From Nostoc sp. CHAB 5836 (GTDB lineage: Bacteria; Cyanobacteriota; Cyanobacteriia; Cyanobacteriales; Nostocaceae): a stretch of 54,646 bases of DNA. Location: the NCBI RefSeq assembly GCF_020829445.1, contig NZ_JAIVFV010000030.1, positions 1 to 54,646 on the forward strand, in the 5' to 3' direction. Every line of letters begins with the position of its first letter. Positions within the stretch are counted from its first letter, which is position 1. The notes under the pieces were generated by a model. It did not search any database, was not told where the DNA came from, and saw only the letters and a program-made list of their open reading frames with translations. Positions 44,565-53,616 of this stretch are shown here, in pieces. A program made the position numbers and the translations under genes.

Positions 44565-46442
44565 CTACCGAAATGTCGAGATGGGAAAAATCAAATTTAA
44601 AAACTGCACTCCCCAAAATGGCCAAGTTACCCACATTCCTAAAATGCTCACTCCTAGAAGAACGGTGAAGGCATAAAACTGAGTTTGTCCAGAGGTGCTG
44701 TATTTAAGACCTTCACCACCTAATAGCGAAAATAAACCCACGAAATTAACGATACCATCGACTACAAAGCGGTCAATCATATCGGCAAGCTGGGAAATTT
44801 TGGTAACGCTGAAAATGATGGTCATCCGATAAAGTTTAGGGGTGTAAAAGTCGTATGCCAGTAAGTCTTGTAAACCTTGCCAAGGGAGGCGAATCGGTTT
44901 AGGAATATTGCCTAAATAAATTACGCCAGTGATGCTGCAACCAAAAAGACTCGACCAAATTAAAAGTAGTGCGACATCTTTATTTAGAGTTGCCCAATTG
45001 GGTAAAAGTGATAAGCTTTGTAACACTAAAGGAAGATGTAGACTAACGCCAAGTAAAATTGCCATTGGCAGAATCATCGGCCAGTGTGCTTCAGGCGATC
45101 GCTGACTCATTTGTCTAGCTTTTCCACCAAAAATTAAACCGAATTCTCTGGTTAAACTCACGGCTGTTAAAGCATTGACCGCGATCACTACTCCCACTAA
45201 CCAAGGTTGCGTTTCCCACAAGCCATCTGCAAGTTTCACCAACGCCCAAAAGCTACCCAAGGGTGGAAAACCAATTAATCCCAAAGTCCCGACGATAAAG
45301 GCTATTGCTGAGATTGGGCGACGTGTCCACAATCCGCCTAATTGGGTGACATTTTGGGTAATGCTATTCCAGATAATTCCCCCAGTACTCATCACCAACA
45401 GGGCTGCGGATATGGCATGGGTAAGTACTAACAACAGCGCCGCTTCGTTTTGTTGCGTTCCTACAGCGATAAATACTAAACCCATGTATACACTGACAGA
45501 ATAGGATTGGCAGCGTTTAAGGTCAATTTGAGCGATCGCAATTAAAGAAGCACCCAACGCTGTCACTACCCCAATAGCCACCATAGCCGAGGAAACTATG
45601 GGCGAGATGGTTAACACCGGTTGTAATTTAATCAGCACCCATGCACCACTGGCTACTACTACCGAATTCCGCAAAATCGTACTGGGAACTGGGCCTTCCA
45701 TCGCTTCATCTAACCACAGATGCAGGGGGAACTGGGCACATTTGCCCATCGGCCCAGCAATTAAGGCTAAACCTACCAGTGTTATTGTTGTCGGGTTGAC
45801 GTTAGCAGTAGTAGCCCACTTGGCTAGTTCTGGATAACTCCAAGTTCCCGCTAGGGGCCATAATGCCAACACTCCTATTAGCAAGAATAAGTCTCCCACC
45901 CGCTTGGTTAAAAAAGCGTCTCTCGCACCCGTGACTACCAAAGGCTGACTAAACCATAAGCCAACTAGCAGGTAGGTTCCGAGTGTGAGGACTTCCAAAA
46001 TTACATAGCTAAAAAACAAGTTATTACACAGAACAAGGGCACATAATCCCGCTTCAAACAATCCTAATAACGAATAGAAGCGTCCCCAGCCCCAATCCAT
46101 TTCCATGTAGCCGATGGCATAAATCTGCGCTAGCAAATTCAAGCCACTAATCACAACCAAAGCGCTGACAGTGACTGAGGAAATTTCTAAAGCAATGGTC
46201 AAGTTTAAACCAGCTGTAGATAACCAGGGAATAAATACTTCTTGGGCTGGCTGATTCCAAGTTGCTTGTAAAGCGATCGCACTATGGACAAACGCCAAAA
46301 ATGTCATCACCAAGTTTACATAACCCGCCGGTCTTGGCCCCGTTTTCCGAATGATCCCCGGCGACCAAGGTACGGCTAATAAGCCACCCATTAAGGCATA
46401 GCACGGAACTAGCCAAACAGTCTCAAGTAGAAACTGAGCCAT
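44565..46442 (-). CDS. ndhF: NdhF subunit of the CO2-uptake NDH-1 complex (F3/F4 type)
   Basis: A 625-residue protein with about 16 helices. It starts at ATG 46442 (a TTG precedes it). Antiporter-like marks are NNLFFSYVILEVLTLGTYLLVG with the key Glu (about residue 150), GKCAQFPLHLWLDEAMEGPVP (about 233) and DLKRCQSYSVSVYMG (about 310). It is the distal proton-pumping subunit. It is first of the ndhF-ecaB-ndhD-cup row, so the operon promoter should lie in front of it. Confidence 0.92.
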   Translation of the reverse strand: MAQFLLETVWLVPCYALMGGLLAVPWSPGIIRKTGPRPAGYVNLVMTFLAFVHSAIALQATWNQPAQEVFIPWLSTAGLNLTIALEISSVTVSALVVISGLNLLAQIYAIGYMEMDWGWGRFYSLLGLFEAGLCALVLCNNLFFSYVILEVLTLGTYLLVGLWFSQPLVVTGARDAFLTKRVGDLFLLIGVLALWPLAGTWSYPELAKWATTANVNPTTITLVGLALIAGPMGKCAQFPLHLWLDEAMEGPVPSTILRNSVVVASGAWVLIKLQPVLTISPIVSSAMVAIGVVTALGASLIAIAQIDLKRCQSYSVSVYMGLVFIAVGTQQNEAALLLVLTHAISAALLVMSTGGIIWNSITQNVTQLGGLWTRRPISAIAFIVGTLGLIGFPPLGSFWALVKLADGLWETQPWLVGVVIAVNALTAVSLTREFGLIFGGKARQMSQRSPEAHWPMILPMAILLGVSLHLPLVLQSLSLLPNWATLNKDVALLLIWSSLFGCSITGVIYLGNIPKPIRLPWQGLQDLLAYDFYTPKLYRMTIIFSVTKISQLADMIDRFVVDGIVNFVGLFSLLGGEGLKYSTSGQTQFYAFTVLLGVSILGMWVTWPFWGVQFLNLIFPISTFR

Positions 46443-46483
46443 CAACTTACCTCTATATTGCCATTAAAAATCAGGGGTTTTGA

Positions 46484-46499
46484 ATCAACTGGCGTTGAT
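46484..46499. promoter_or_regulatory. candidate operator for the ndhF-cup operon
   Basis: ATCAAC-TGGC-GTTGAT is a perfect 6-bp dyad 42 bp upstream of the ndhF start. CO2-uptake ndh operons are known targets of LysR-type regulators (CcmR/NdhR), which bind dyads. The match to their site is only general. Confidence 0.3.
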
Positions 46500-46676
46500 C
46501 CCGGTTAACCCAGCGATGTCTACGACGGGCTACGCCTACGCAGATAATGCGAATTTATCTTTATTTAATTTTGTTAGAAATAGCTTACCGTTATATCTGC
46601 CAAAAGGGAATTACTTCATCTAAACAAATCTGAGATAATTGCTCTAATTAATTTTTATATAGTAAACTACTATACT

Positions 46677-46742
46677 CAGTAAGTCGGCGTTAAAAAACTA
46701 ATCTACGTGACGAAATGTAAACTAAGTAAAAAGCTTATAAAT
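46677..46742 (-). repeat. 133-bp dispersed repeat, degenerate partial copy 7
   Basis: GTAAGTCGGCGTTAAAAAAC, then GACGAAATGTAAA and AAGCTTATAAA parallel the inverted copy at 23118 with many changes; the heptamer core and far end are missing. Confidence 0.45.
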
Positions 46743-47106
46743 AAATTTTTTCCAGGATTTTAATCCAACTCAATATACCTTAGTTTTATCGTGCCCACTT
46801 AACTTAATCAATAATATTTATTGCTTTTTCTCTATGATTTCAGTGTGGTGTTAATCAATAGTCATCATTAGTTTTATCCATTGACATCAAGCCTGTGTTG
46901 TTAGGAGGGCCGCTAGAAACCGCGTCTACACCAGGCAAAACCTACCCCCGTGGGTTTCAAGCACTCTTATAGGACTTACGCAATAACTCTCTGAAACTCT
47001 TATTCCTTTGTGTCCAACTTTTACGAGACGCACTCGCGTTTGGGTTCTTCTCCCAGGGGGAGACGCACTCGCGTTTGCGGTTGTTTTTTCATTATTTTGC
47101 GTATAT

Positions 47107-47258
47107 TATAGCGGTTCTCGCTTGGGTGGAGTACAGTTTTGACCTCTCTCCAAACCTCTCTCCTAAGAGGAGAGAGGCTTTGAATCTTACTCCCCAACGC
47201 TAGAAGGGAAGGGGCTAGGGGTTAGGTCTGTATTCCATGCAATTGAGAACCGCTATAA
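47107..47258. repeat. repeat with CTATAGC inverted ends, copy 2
   Basis: TATAGCGGTTCTC on the left and GAGAACCGCTATA on the right are perfect over 13 bases. The core has GACCTCTCTCCAAACCTCTC and the CTCTCTCCTAAGAGGAGAGAG hairpin, as in 11335-11503. Confidence 0.7.
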
Positions 47259-47423
47259 GACTATTTTGAGTACTTTAACCGATTGACAAAATGCTCTTTA
47301 TTTTAAAGTCTAACCGATGGGATGGGGGTGGGTGCAATGACTGTGAGAATCATAACTAATTACCCGGACATGATATAACTTATATAGCAACCGCCAACTC
47401 TTCAGTTTTACCAATTCTACACA

Positions 47424-47450
47424 TAAAAAAAGAGGGTTTTCCCTCTTTCT
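47424..47450 (-). terminator. rho-independent terminator of rps1
   Basis: On the minus strand, AAAGAGGG-AAAA-CCCTCTTT is followed by a run of T. It lies 44 bp after the rps1 stop. Confidence 0.9.
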
Positions 47451-47493
47451 AAAATGATTTGACACTCTTACTTAAACAGAAATAAAAAATCTC

Positions 47494-48561
47494 TTATTCT
47501 TCAATAGCTGCTGGAATTTCCTCTTCAGTTTCTGTCGCTACTGAAATATCTTCTTCAAATTCTGCTGCTGGTGGAATATCTTCTTCAAATTCTGCTGCTG
47601 GTGGAATATCTTCTTCTCCTACAACTTCCACAGGTGCAGCCGACGCAGCAGTAGCACCTTGCTGTTTGGCTAGAAGCTGTTCACGATACTTAGCAGCCAT
47701 TTCTTCTGCCTTATCGTAGACCAAATCCCGGTTTTTAATCATGTCGCCCGGTTCTGGTTCTAACTGCTTGGTAGATAGGGAAATCCGACCCCTTTCTGCA
47801 TCCAAGTCAATGATCATAACTTTCACTTCATCATTGACATTGAATACACTATGGGGTGTATCAATATGTTCGTGAGAAATCTCAGAAATATGCAGTAGAC
47901 CACTGACGCCACCAATGTCGATGAAAGCACCGTAGGGCTTGATCCCACGAACAGTACCAATTACTACTTCGCCAACTTCTAGGCGATTCATCTTACGCTC
48001 AACTAGGGCCCGACGGTGAGATAGAACAAGGCGATTACGTTCTTCGTCCACCTCTAAAAATTTCAATGGCAGTTCTTCGCCTACTAATTCTTCTTTAGGT
48101 TTGCGGGTGCTGATGTGAGAACCTGGGATAAAGCCACGTAATCCCTCAATCCTTACTAATGCTCCACCGCGATTGGTGGCAAACACGCCAGAACGTACTG
48201 TAGCATCTTCTGCTTGCAGTTGTCGGACGCGTTCCCAAGCCCGCATATATTCAATGCGGCGAATGGAAAGGGTTAATTGACCGTCCTCGTTTTCATCGGT
48301 AAGGATGAAAAATTCCCGTGTTTCGTTTGACTGTAAGACTTCTTCCGGGGCATCAACCCGGTTAATAGACATTTCTTGTATGGGTATATATGCTGCGGTT
48401 TTAGCACCAATGTCAATCAGAGCGCCGCGCGGCTCTATACTGAAAACTGTTCCTGGGACAACATCACCAGGGCTAAAATGATAATCGTATTTGTCAAGTA
48501 GAGCAGCGAAATCTTCGTGAGTGAATCCAATTTCTGTAGCGGTTAAATTCTGATTGACCAT
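47494..48561 (-). CDS. rps1A: ribosomal protein S1 homologue (Rps1, three S1 domains)
   Basis: A 355-residue RNA-binding protein. S1 domains lie at about 31-100 (PGDVVPGTVFSIEPRGALIDIG), 115-180 and 195-268 (VGEVVIGTVRGIKPYGAFIDIGGVSGLLH). It is shorter than the six-domain E. coli S1, as usual in cyanobacteria and plastids. It promotes mRNA binding to the 30S subunit. The acidic C-terminal tail has a perfect 30-bp coding duplication (EEDIPPAAEF twice; 47551-47580 and 47581-47610). It shares the strand with psbB-psbT upstream, which has its own terminator. Confidence 0.94.
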   Translation of the reverse strand: MVNQNLTATEIGFTHEDFAALLDKYDYHFSPGDVVPGTVFSIEPRGALIDIGAKTAAYIPIQEMSINRVDAPEEVLQSNETREFFILTDENEDGQLTLSIRRIEYMRAWERVRQLQAEDATVRSGVFATNRGGALVRIEGLRGFIPGSHISTRKPKEELVGEELPLKFLEVDEERNRLVLSHRRALVERKMNRLEVGEVVIGTVRGIKPYGAFIDIGGVSGLLHISEISHEHIDTPHSVFNVNDEVKVMIIDLDAERGRISLSTKQLEPEPGDMIKNRDLVYDKAEEMAAKYREQLLAKQQGATAASAAPVEVVGEEDIPPAAEFEEDIPPAAEFEEDISVATETEEEIPAAIEE

Positions 48562-48856
48562 GCTGATTTGTTCCTGGTTTTAGTCTCCGTAAAGGTTGTG
48601 CGACAAGGGCGATGTACTATGCAAGCGCTTTTATTGGCATCTAACACAAAACACCCTTTTTCATCCTAGCGCAGAAAAGCTAGTATTAACACATATCTAC
48701 TCTCAAGATTGGAAATTATATCATAATTTTAAAATGATTGCTCATTTACTTAGTAGTTAAAATCAACAAAAAACAAACACAATAATATCCGTTGCCACCA
48801 TGCTTAGTAGCAACGGATATTATTGTTAAATCTGTTTAAAGGTGTGGGAATAGGAT
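48562..48856. other. psbT-rps1 intergenic region
   Basis: Contains the psbBT terminator (48780-48825), AT-rich DNA and the rps1 leader; no gene. Confidence 0.5.
48780..48825 (-). terminator. terminator of the psbB-psbT operon
   Basis: A perfect 16-bp stem CAATAATATCCGTTGC/GCAACGGATATTATTG with a 14-nt loop, followed on the minus strand by TGTTTGTTTTTTG. It may also stabilise the mRNA 3' end. Confidence 0.8.
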
Positions 48857-48964
48857 CTACTTATCTTTTGGTTTCTCAAAGCGAGGAGGTTCGCGAAATG
48901 CGATCGCAAAAAAGATAGTACCTATACACAGAGTAAAAATCAAAATGTACGCAACGCTTTCCAT
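48857..48964 (-). CDS. psbT: photosystem II reaction centre protein T
   Basis: A 35-residue protein too short for usual gene lists: MESVAYILIFTLCIGTIFFA then FREPPRFEKPKDK. One membrane helix with a charged stromal tail is typical of PsbT, which sits at the PSII dimer interface. The ribosome-binding site GAGGAAA lies upstream of ATG 48964. It follows psbB on the same strand by 112 bp, the usual cyanobacterial order. Confidence 0.95.
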   Translation of the reverse strand: MESVAYILIFTLCIGTIFFAIAFREPPRFEKPKDK

Positions 48965-49076
48965 ATTACGATTTCCTCTTTATCCAGGCAGTAATTAAAG
49001 TTCTTAATGCTGAGTCACCTGAGTGCTGAGTCAAAGCCTTAACACCGAACTCACCACTCAGAACTCAGCACTGAAA

Positions 49077-50606
49077 TTAAAGGGCTTCCTTCCGGCGGGT
49101 TGACTTGTCACCCACTTTCTGGAACAGACCCCACTCAACTTGCTCTTCTAGATCGGCATCAACACCAGCAAATACGTCTCGGTAGATTGTCCTAGCGCCA
49201 TGCCACAGATGACCAAAGAAGAATAGTAGAGCAAATACGGCGTGTCCAAAGGTAAACCAACCTCTAGGACTGGTGCGGAATACACCATCAGAGTTCAAGG
49301 TTTCTCGGTCAAATTCAAAGATTTCACCGCCTTGAGCCTTACGGGCATACTTCTTCACATCAGCTGGCTCTGTAAAGGTCTTACCATTCAGATTTCCACC
49401 GTAGAAACTAACGGTGACACCAGATTGCTCAAAGCTATACTTAGATTCTGCCCGACGGAAGGGAATGTCAGCGCGGACAATTCCATCTGCATCAGTCAAG
49501 ATCACTGGGAAGGTTTCAAAGAAGTTGGGGAGACGACGCACGGTCAATTCCCGTCCTTCCGAATCTTTGAATACAGCGTGACCTTGCCAAGATTGGGCAA
49601 TGCCATCACCCTTCACCATTGGCCCTGTACGGAATAGACCGCCTTTGGCGGGGCTATTACCGACGTAATCATAGAAAGCCAGTTTTTCGGGAATTTGCGA
49701 CCAAGCTTGATCAAGGGTTGCACCTTGGGCAACGCTTGTTTGGACGCGGCGCTGAATTTCTTGACGGAAGTAGCCTTGATCCCATTGGTAACGGGTAGGG
49801 CCAAACAATTCGATGGGTGTGGCGGCGTTACCGTACCACATAGTACCAGCAACAACGAAAGCAGCAAAAAAGACTGCTGCAATACTGCTAGAGAGTACTG
49901 TTTCAATGTTCCCCATCCGCAGGGCTTTATAAAGCCGTTCAGGGGGTCTAACTGTGAGGTGGAATAAACCTGCAATAATACCAACAACACCAGCAGCAAT
50001 GTGGTGAGCCGCAATGCCACCAGGATTATATGGGTTAAAACCATCTGGGCCCCATTCTGGTGCTACTGCCTGGACAGTGCCAGTTATACCATAGGGGTCA
50101 GAAACCCATATCCCCGGGCCAAATAGTCCGGTGAGGTGAAAAGCACCAAATCCAAAACAAAGTAGACCAGATAAGAACAGGTGAATGCCAAACATTTTTG
50201 GCAAATCTAAGGCGGGTTCACCAGTGCGAGGATCTCTAAACAGTTCCAAATCCCAGTAAACCCAGTGCCATACGGCAGCTAAAAACAGTAACCCGGAAAG
50301 AACAATGTGAGCCGCAGCAACACCTTCAAATGACCAGAAGCCAGGATCACTTGCTGGGCCACCAGTAACGTTCCAACCACCCCAAGATTGGGTGACGCCC
50401 AAACGTGACATGAACGGCAGGACGAACATTCCTTGACGCCACATCGGGTTGAGAATCGGATCGCTAGGGTCATAGACAGCCAGTTCGTAGAGTGCCATCG
50501 AACCAGCCCAGCCTGCTACTAAGGCTGTGTGCATCAGGTGTACAGAAATCAGCCGTCCTGGATCATTCAGAACGACTGTATGTACTCGGTACCAGGGTAG
50601 TCCCAT
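49077..50606 (-). CDS. psbB: photosystem II CP47 chlorophyll apoprotein
   Basis: A 509-residue thylakoid protein, the inner chlorophyll antenna of PSII. It starts [20 protein letters not shown] as in all CP47. It has six helices with chlorophyll-ligand His ([76 protein letters not shown]) and the large lumenal loop at about 260-450. The length is standard. AGGAGG lies ten bases before ATG 50606. It is transcribed with psbT. Confidence 0.98.
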   Translation of the reverse strand: MGLPWYRVHTVVLNDPGRLISVHLMHTALVAGWAGSMALYELAVYDPSDPILNPMWRQGMFVLPFMSRLGVTQSWGGWNVTGGPASDPGFWSFEGVAAAHIVLSGLLFLAAVWHWVYWDLELFRDPRTGEPALDLPKMFGIHLFLSGLLCFGFGAFHLTGLFGPGIWVSDPYGITGTVQAVAPEWGPDGFNPYNPGGIAAHHIAAGVVGIIAGLFHLTVRPPERLYKALRMGNIETVLSSSIAAVFFAAFVVAGTMWYGNAATPIELFGPTRYQWDQGYFRQEIQRRVQTSVAQGATLDQAWSQIPEKLAFYDYVGNSPAKGGLFRTGPMVKGDGIAQSWQGHAVFKDSEGRELTVRRLPNFFETFPVILTDADGIVRADIPFRRAESKYSFEQSGVTVSFYGGNLNGKTFTEPADVKKYARKAQGGEIFEFDRETLNSDGVFRTSPRGWFTFGHAVFALLFFFGHLWHGARTIYRDVFAGVDADLEEQVEWGLFQKVGDKSTRRKEAL

Positions 50607-51142
50607 CGACTACGCTCCTCCTCGATGAGTTAGTTTACAAAGCAATTTTCTTACTGAGGTTCCAAGAGACGAAAATTGCCACTCAGAAAACTCTCTCTTG
50701 TTTTTTGTTATTGCCACAGCCAGAGTTCTAGCACAGCCTAGTGTTATAAGCTAGACAGCGTAGGTGCTTTGGCAATGCTTACTCGCTTCGGGAGGTTTAC
50801 CTTGTAGGGTAGCCATCGCCAAGCAAAAATGAGAATGTTTTAAAAAGTGTAACTATTGATGGAATTGTTTGCAAGCGTGTAAATTGATGCGATCGCGTAG
50901 CATCTCAAACTTTTTTCGCTACCAATACCCGCCGAGGATTAAATTTGCTTATCTTTTCTTTACGAGGGGAATGGGGAGAAATCAATTCAAAATTCACGCA
51001 TTGTTCGCGCAGCGTCTCGTGGAGATGGGGGAGATGGGGGAGATGGGGGAGATGAGGGAGATGAGGGAGATGGGGGAGATGGGGGAGACGGGGGAAGTGT
51101 TTTCTCTATGGCCTATGCCCAATGCTCAATGTCCCACTATAT
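50607..51142. other. psbB upstream region with STRR array
   Basis: 50607-50760 is the psbB leader and promoter region. Beyond it lie short palindromes (about 50790-50830) and an array of GGGGGAGAT/GATGAGGGA units (51020-51095). The open frame at 50869-51237 is repeat translation. Confidence 0.55.
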
Positions 51143-51469
51143 CTACTGAACCACTAAGTGGATATTTTGCAGTTGACACTTCGCCTCAGCAGTACTCAGG
51201 CGTTCGATTACCTGTTCGGCACTCATCAGACGCTTGAGTACTACTTGACCGATGGTGTCACTGGCAATTACTGGTGTTGTTGGCTTTACTTCCACGGTTA
51301 AAACGGCTTCTTCAACTCGATAAAGCCATAGCAATTCGTTTTGTTCGACTAAACAGATATTCATTCGCTGAATATCTGGTTGGCGTCGCCATGCGGTTAT
51401 TTGCCAGAGTCCATCAGATGCCCAGACTCTAGCAACTGCCCATCCCTCAGATAGAAAGAAATACTTCAC
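51143..51469 (-). CDS. conserved cyanobacterial hypothetical protein
   Basis: A 108-residue protein from GTG 51469. It is Trp-rich at the N-terminus (GWAVARVWASDGLWQITAWRR), with a helical C-terminus (RLMSAEQVIERLSTAEAKCQ). It has no signal peptide or membrane helix. No named domain is recognised; the composition and clean start support a real gene. It is divergent from the AT-rich methyltransferase region. Confidence 0.55.
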   Translation of the reverse strand: MKYFFLSEGWAVARVWASDGLWQITAWRRQPDIQRMNICLVEQNELLWLYRVEEAVLTVEVKPTTPVIASDTIGQVVLKRLMSAEQVIERLSTAEAKCQLQNIHLVVQ

Positions 51470-51520
51470 GTTTTTAGTCTCACTATTAGACTTTCAATCT
51501 GCTGTTAACCATATCGTATA

Positions 51521-51688
51521 CAGGGCTATTTCATTCTAGACATAAACCACCCGGAACTGAAGTTCCTGGCTCATAGCTAAAGTCCGTTAAAACGGACTAC
51601 AACCTTTTCTCAGTCGTCTTTAGACGACTTTCGCTATTAGACTCAGAATTCATTCTGAGGCGGGCTAGAGGAGAATGAAATAGCCCTG
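51521..51688. mobile_element. 168-bp non-autonomous hairpin element, copy 2
   Basis: Same 17-bp inverted ends and length as 32606-32773, differing at about ten positions, nine of them inside hairpins. It is flanked by a perfect 10-bp duplication ATATCGTATA (51511-51520 and 51689-51698). Confidence 0.92.
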
Positions 51689-51936
51689 ATATCGTATATT
51701 ATTTGCTAATAATGTATAAATAATGATATTTTAACTTAACAAGTTTTCAACCATTATTGCCCACTTATTAATAGGGAAAGTACTTATTTATCTCATGTAA
51801 CGCAGTACTAGAAATAACAGAACTATATTTCATTTTAAACTACTAGTTTTATTTTCTTGCAAAGTTGGCAATAAATATTTATGTATACTAGACTTAGCAA
51901 GTGCCGAACATAATTTTATGAATACTTCAGGTAACT

Positions 51937-52854
51937 ATGAACAAACCTATAAACTCACCATTTAGATATCCTGGCGGCAAATTTTATGCTCGTAATTTGA
52001 TTCTTAATCATATTCCTTCTCACTCCTATTATGCTGAACCTTTTGCTGGAGGTGGTTCTATCTTCTTTGTCAAAGATAAAGTAAATATTAATTGGCTCAA
52101 TGATATTGATGAATTATTAATAAATACCTTATTAATAATAAGAGATAAGCCCGAAGAATTAATAAAGTTTTTAGAAGGTGAACCTGCTACTAAAGAAAAA
52201 CATACATATTACAAAAATGAGTTTACACCACAAAATAAATTAGAACAAGCTGGTAGATGGTTTTACCTCAACAGAACCTCCTACTCTGGGATCATGAAGC
52301 ATCAGAACTGTTATTGGGGATATGGTGAAAAATACAGTATGCGTCCAGAGAATTGGCCTAGAAATATACGGCGAACTTCTGAGAAACTTCAAAACGTTAA
52401 AATTAGTAATCTCGACTTTGAAGAAGTTATTGAATCTGTACCTGATGGATCTTTCTTATTTATAGATCCTCCTTATTTCAATGCAGATCAAGATAAATTT
52501 TATGTTCATTCATTTTCTAAAGACGATCATTTCAGGCTATGCAAAATATTAAACAGACATCAGCATAGAATAAAATTTCTTATAACTTACGATAATAGCA
52601 ACGAAATTAGAAACCTATATGAATGGGCATTGGAAATACATGACAAAGAATGGAATTATACAATTAATAGAACCGACGATCAAAAAAATGGAAAAAGTAA
52701 ACAAGATAACTTTAAAGGCGAACGATATAAGGGGAAAGAAATTTTTATATTAAACTACTCTTCTGTTGACTCTAATTTTCAAAAATATGAAAAGCCTTGC
52801 CCCGAATCATTGGAGCAACTTTTAAATCAGTTACAATCTTCCATAAGTCGCTAA
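51937..52854 (+). CDS. D12-class (Dam-like) DNA adenine-N6 methyltransferase
   Basis: A 305-residue protein. Motif order is that of the Dam/MboI group: SPFRYPGGKFY (motif X, about residues 7-17), AEPFAGGGSIFF (motif I, SAM binding, about 33), NDIDELL, and the catalytic IDPPYF (motif IV, about 177). It probably methylates adenine in a short palindrome as the protective half of a type II restriction system; the site cannot be read off. The gene is notably AT-rich compared with its surroundings, suggesting transfer. Its last 27 codons overlap an opposite-strand frame. Confidence 0.88.
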   Translation: MNKPINSPFRYPGGKFYARNLILNHIPSHSYYAEPFAGGGSIFFVKDKVNINWLNDIDELLINTLLIIRDKPEELIKFLEGEPATKEKHTYYKNEFTPQNKLEQAGRWFYLNRTSYSGIMKHQNCYWGYGEKYSMRPENWPRNIRRTSEKLQNVKISNLDFEEVIESVPDGSFLFIDPPYFNADQDKFYVHSFSKDDHFRLCKILNRHQHRIKFLITYDNSNEIRNLYEWALEIHDKEWNYTINRTDDQKNGKSKQDNFKGERYKGKEIFILNYSSVDSNFQKYEKPCPESLEQLLNQLQSSISR

Positions 52855-52927
52855 TTGATATATTTAAAGACTTACAATACTTGCGAATATCATTTATCCA
52901 TTTTTCTTCTTCTTGTTCTTTAAGCAT
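52772..52927 (-). CDS. 51-residue protein downstream of the XRE regulator, possible restriction-enzyme remnant
   Basis: ATG 52927 lies three bases after the XRE stop, so the two would be co-transcribed. The protein has a charged helical start (MLKEQEEEKWINDIRKYCKS), then NISISDLWKIV and DLKVAPMIRGKAFHIFEN. The end has the look of a folded-domain segment rather than noise, and the frame overlaps the methyltransferase 3' end antisense by 83 bp. It could be the N-terminal piece of the lost cognate endonuclease. I do not recognise the family with certainty. Confidence 0.4.
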   Translation of the reverse strand: MLKEQEEEKWINDIRKYCKSLNISISDLWKIVTDLKVAPMIRGKAFHIFEN

Positions 52928-52930
52928 TTT

Positions 52931-53149
52931 TTAATTAATATCTTTTAATAATTGATCTACAGCTATACCCAGCGCCTTAGCTATTTTTCCAATATTGATA
53001 AGAGTGATGTTTTTCTCGCCTCTTTCAATCATTCCTATGTATGTCCGATGAAGTTCTGCTTTTTCCGCTAATTCCTCTTGCGATAGTCCTCTCTGCAATC
53101 TTTCATCTCTGACTCGCTTTCCGAATTTATCAAGTATCTCAGCTCTCAT
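52931..53149 (-). CDS. XRE-family transcriptional regulator (controller-protein-like)
   Basis: A 72-residue protein consisting of one helix-turn-helix domain: FGKRVRDERLQRGLSQEELAEKAELHRTYIGMIERGEKN at about residues 9-47. The size and the L-S-Q-E-E-L-A...I-G-x-I-E-R-G pattern match C proteins that time restriction-modification genes. It converges on the methyltransferase gene. No C-box was identified with confidence. Confidence 0.85.
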   Translation of the reverse strand: MRAEILDKFGKRVRDERLQRGLSQEELAEKAELHRTYIGMIERGEKNITLINIGKIAKALGIAVDQLLKDIN

Positions 53150-53616
53150 AGAATTTTGCTAAGTACAGATGCAGCATAAAATCGTGGTGAATTGAGGGTT
53201 GAAATTTAAACGCATAGGCGCAACTCTTGGAGACGCACTCGCGTTCGCCTTCCCGCAGGGTAGGGGCGCAAAGGGAAGCGCATAGGCGCTTCGCCTTCCC
53301 GCAGGGTAGGAACGCAAAGAGAATTCGCTACGAATTTATGAAATATTGTACTAAGACAATTAGGTATAGTTCCATGCTTAATTCATAATAATTTTCTACA
53401 TACTATAGTTAGCATCTAAAAATCAACCATTGCACGATATGGTTTATTCAATTGCTTTCTAAGTATTATTATTTAATAATCCCAAATATATCTATATTAT
53501 TGCAGCATAACCCTGTATCGAAAGTGGATAAATTAGTAATTAATTGTAGAATATGCTATAAAACTAGCGAATATCTAGTAAAATCACTGACCGCTAATTA
53601 AATAAAATTTAATTGT
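53150..53616. other. intergenic region with inverted and direct short repeats
   Basis: 53200-53330 repeats GCGCATAGGCG...CTTCGCCTTCCCGCAGGG twice. The rest is AT-rich and includes the leader of the next gene. No gene. Confidence 0.5.

Larger units (their letters stand above)
46443..47493. other. 1-kb gene-free region upstream of the ndhF operon
   Basis: Contents in order: a candidate operator (46484-46499), the GGGCTACGCCTACGCAG repeat (46510-46545), AT-rich DNA that may hold the operon promoter, and a degenerate copy of the 133-bp repeat (46677-46742). Then come a CCAGGCAAAACCTACCC repeat piece (46905-46965), CTCGCG palindromes (47020-47080), a CTATAGC-type element (47107-47258) and the rps1 terminator. 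No gene. Confidence 0.6.

Noticed and set aside
50869-51237. 122-residue gene upstream of psbB
   Set aside because: Its middle is the GGGGGAGAT array (repeated Met-Gly-Glu), and it overlaps the better supported 51143-51469 gene antisense.
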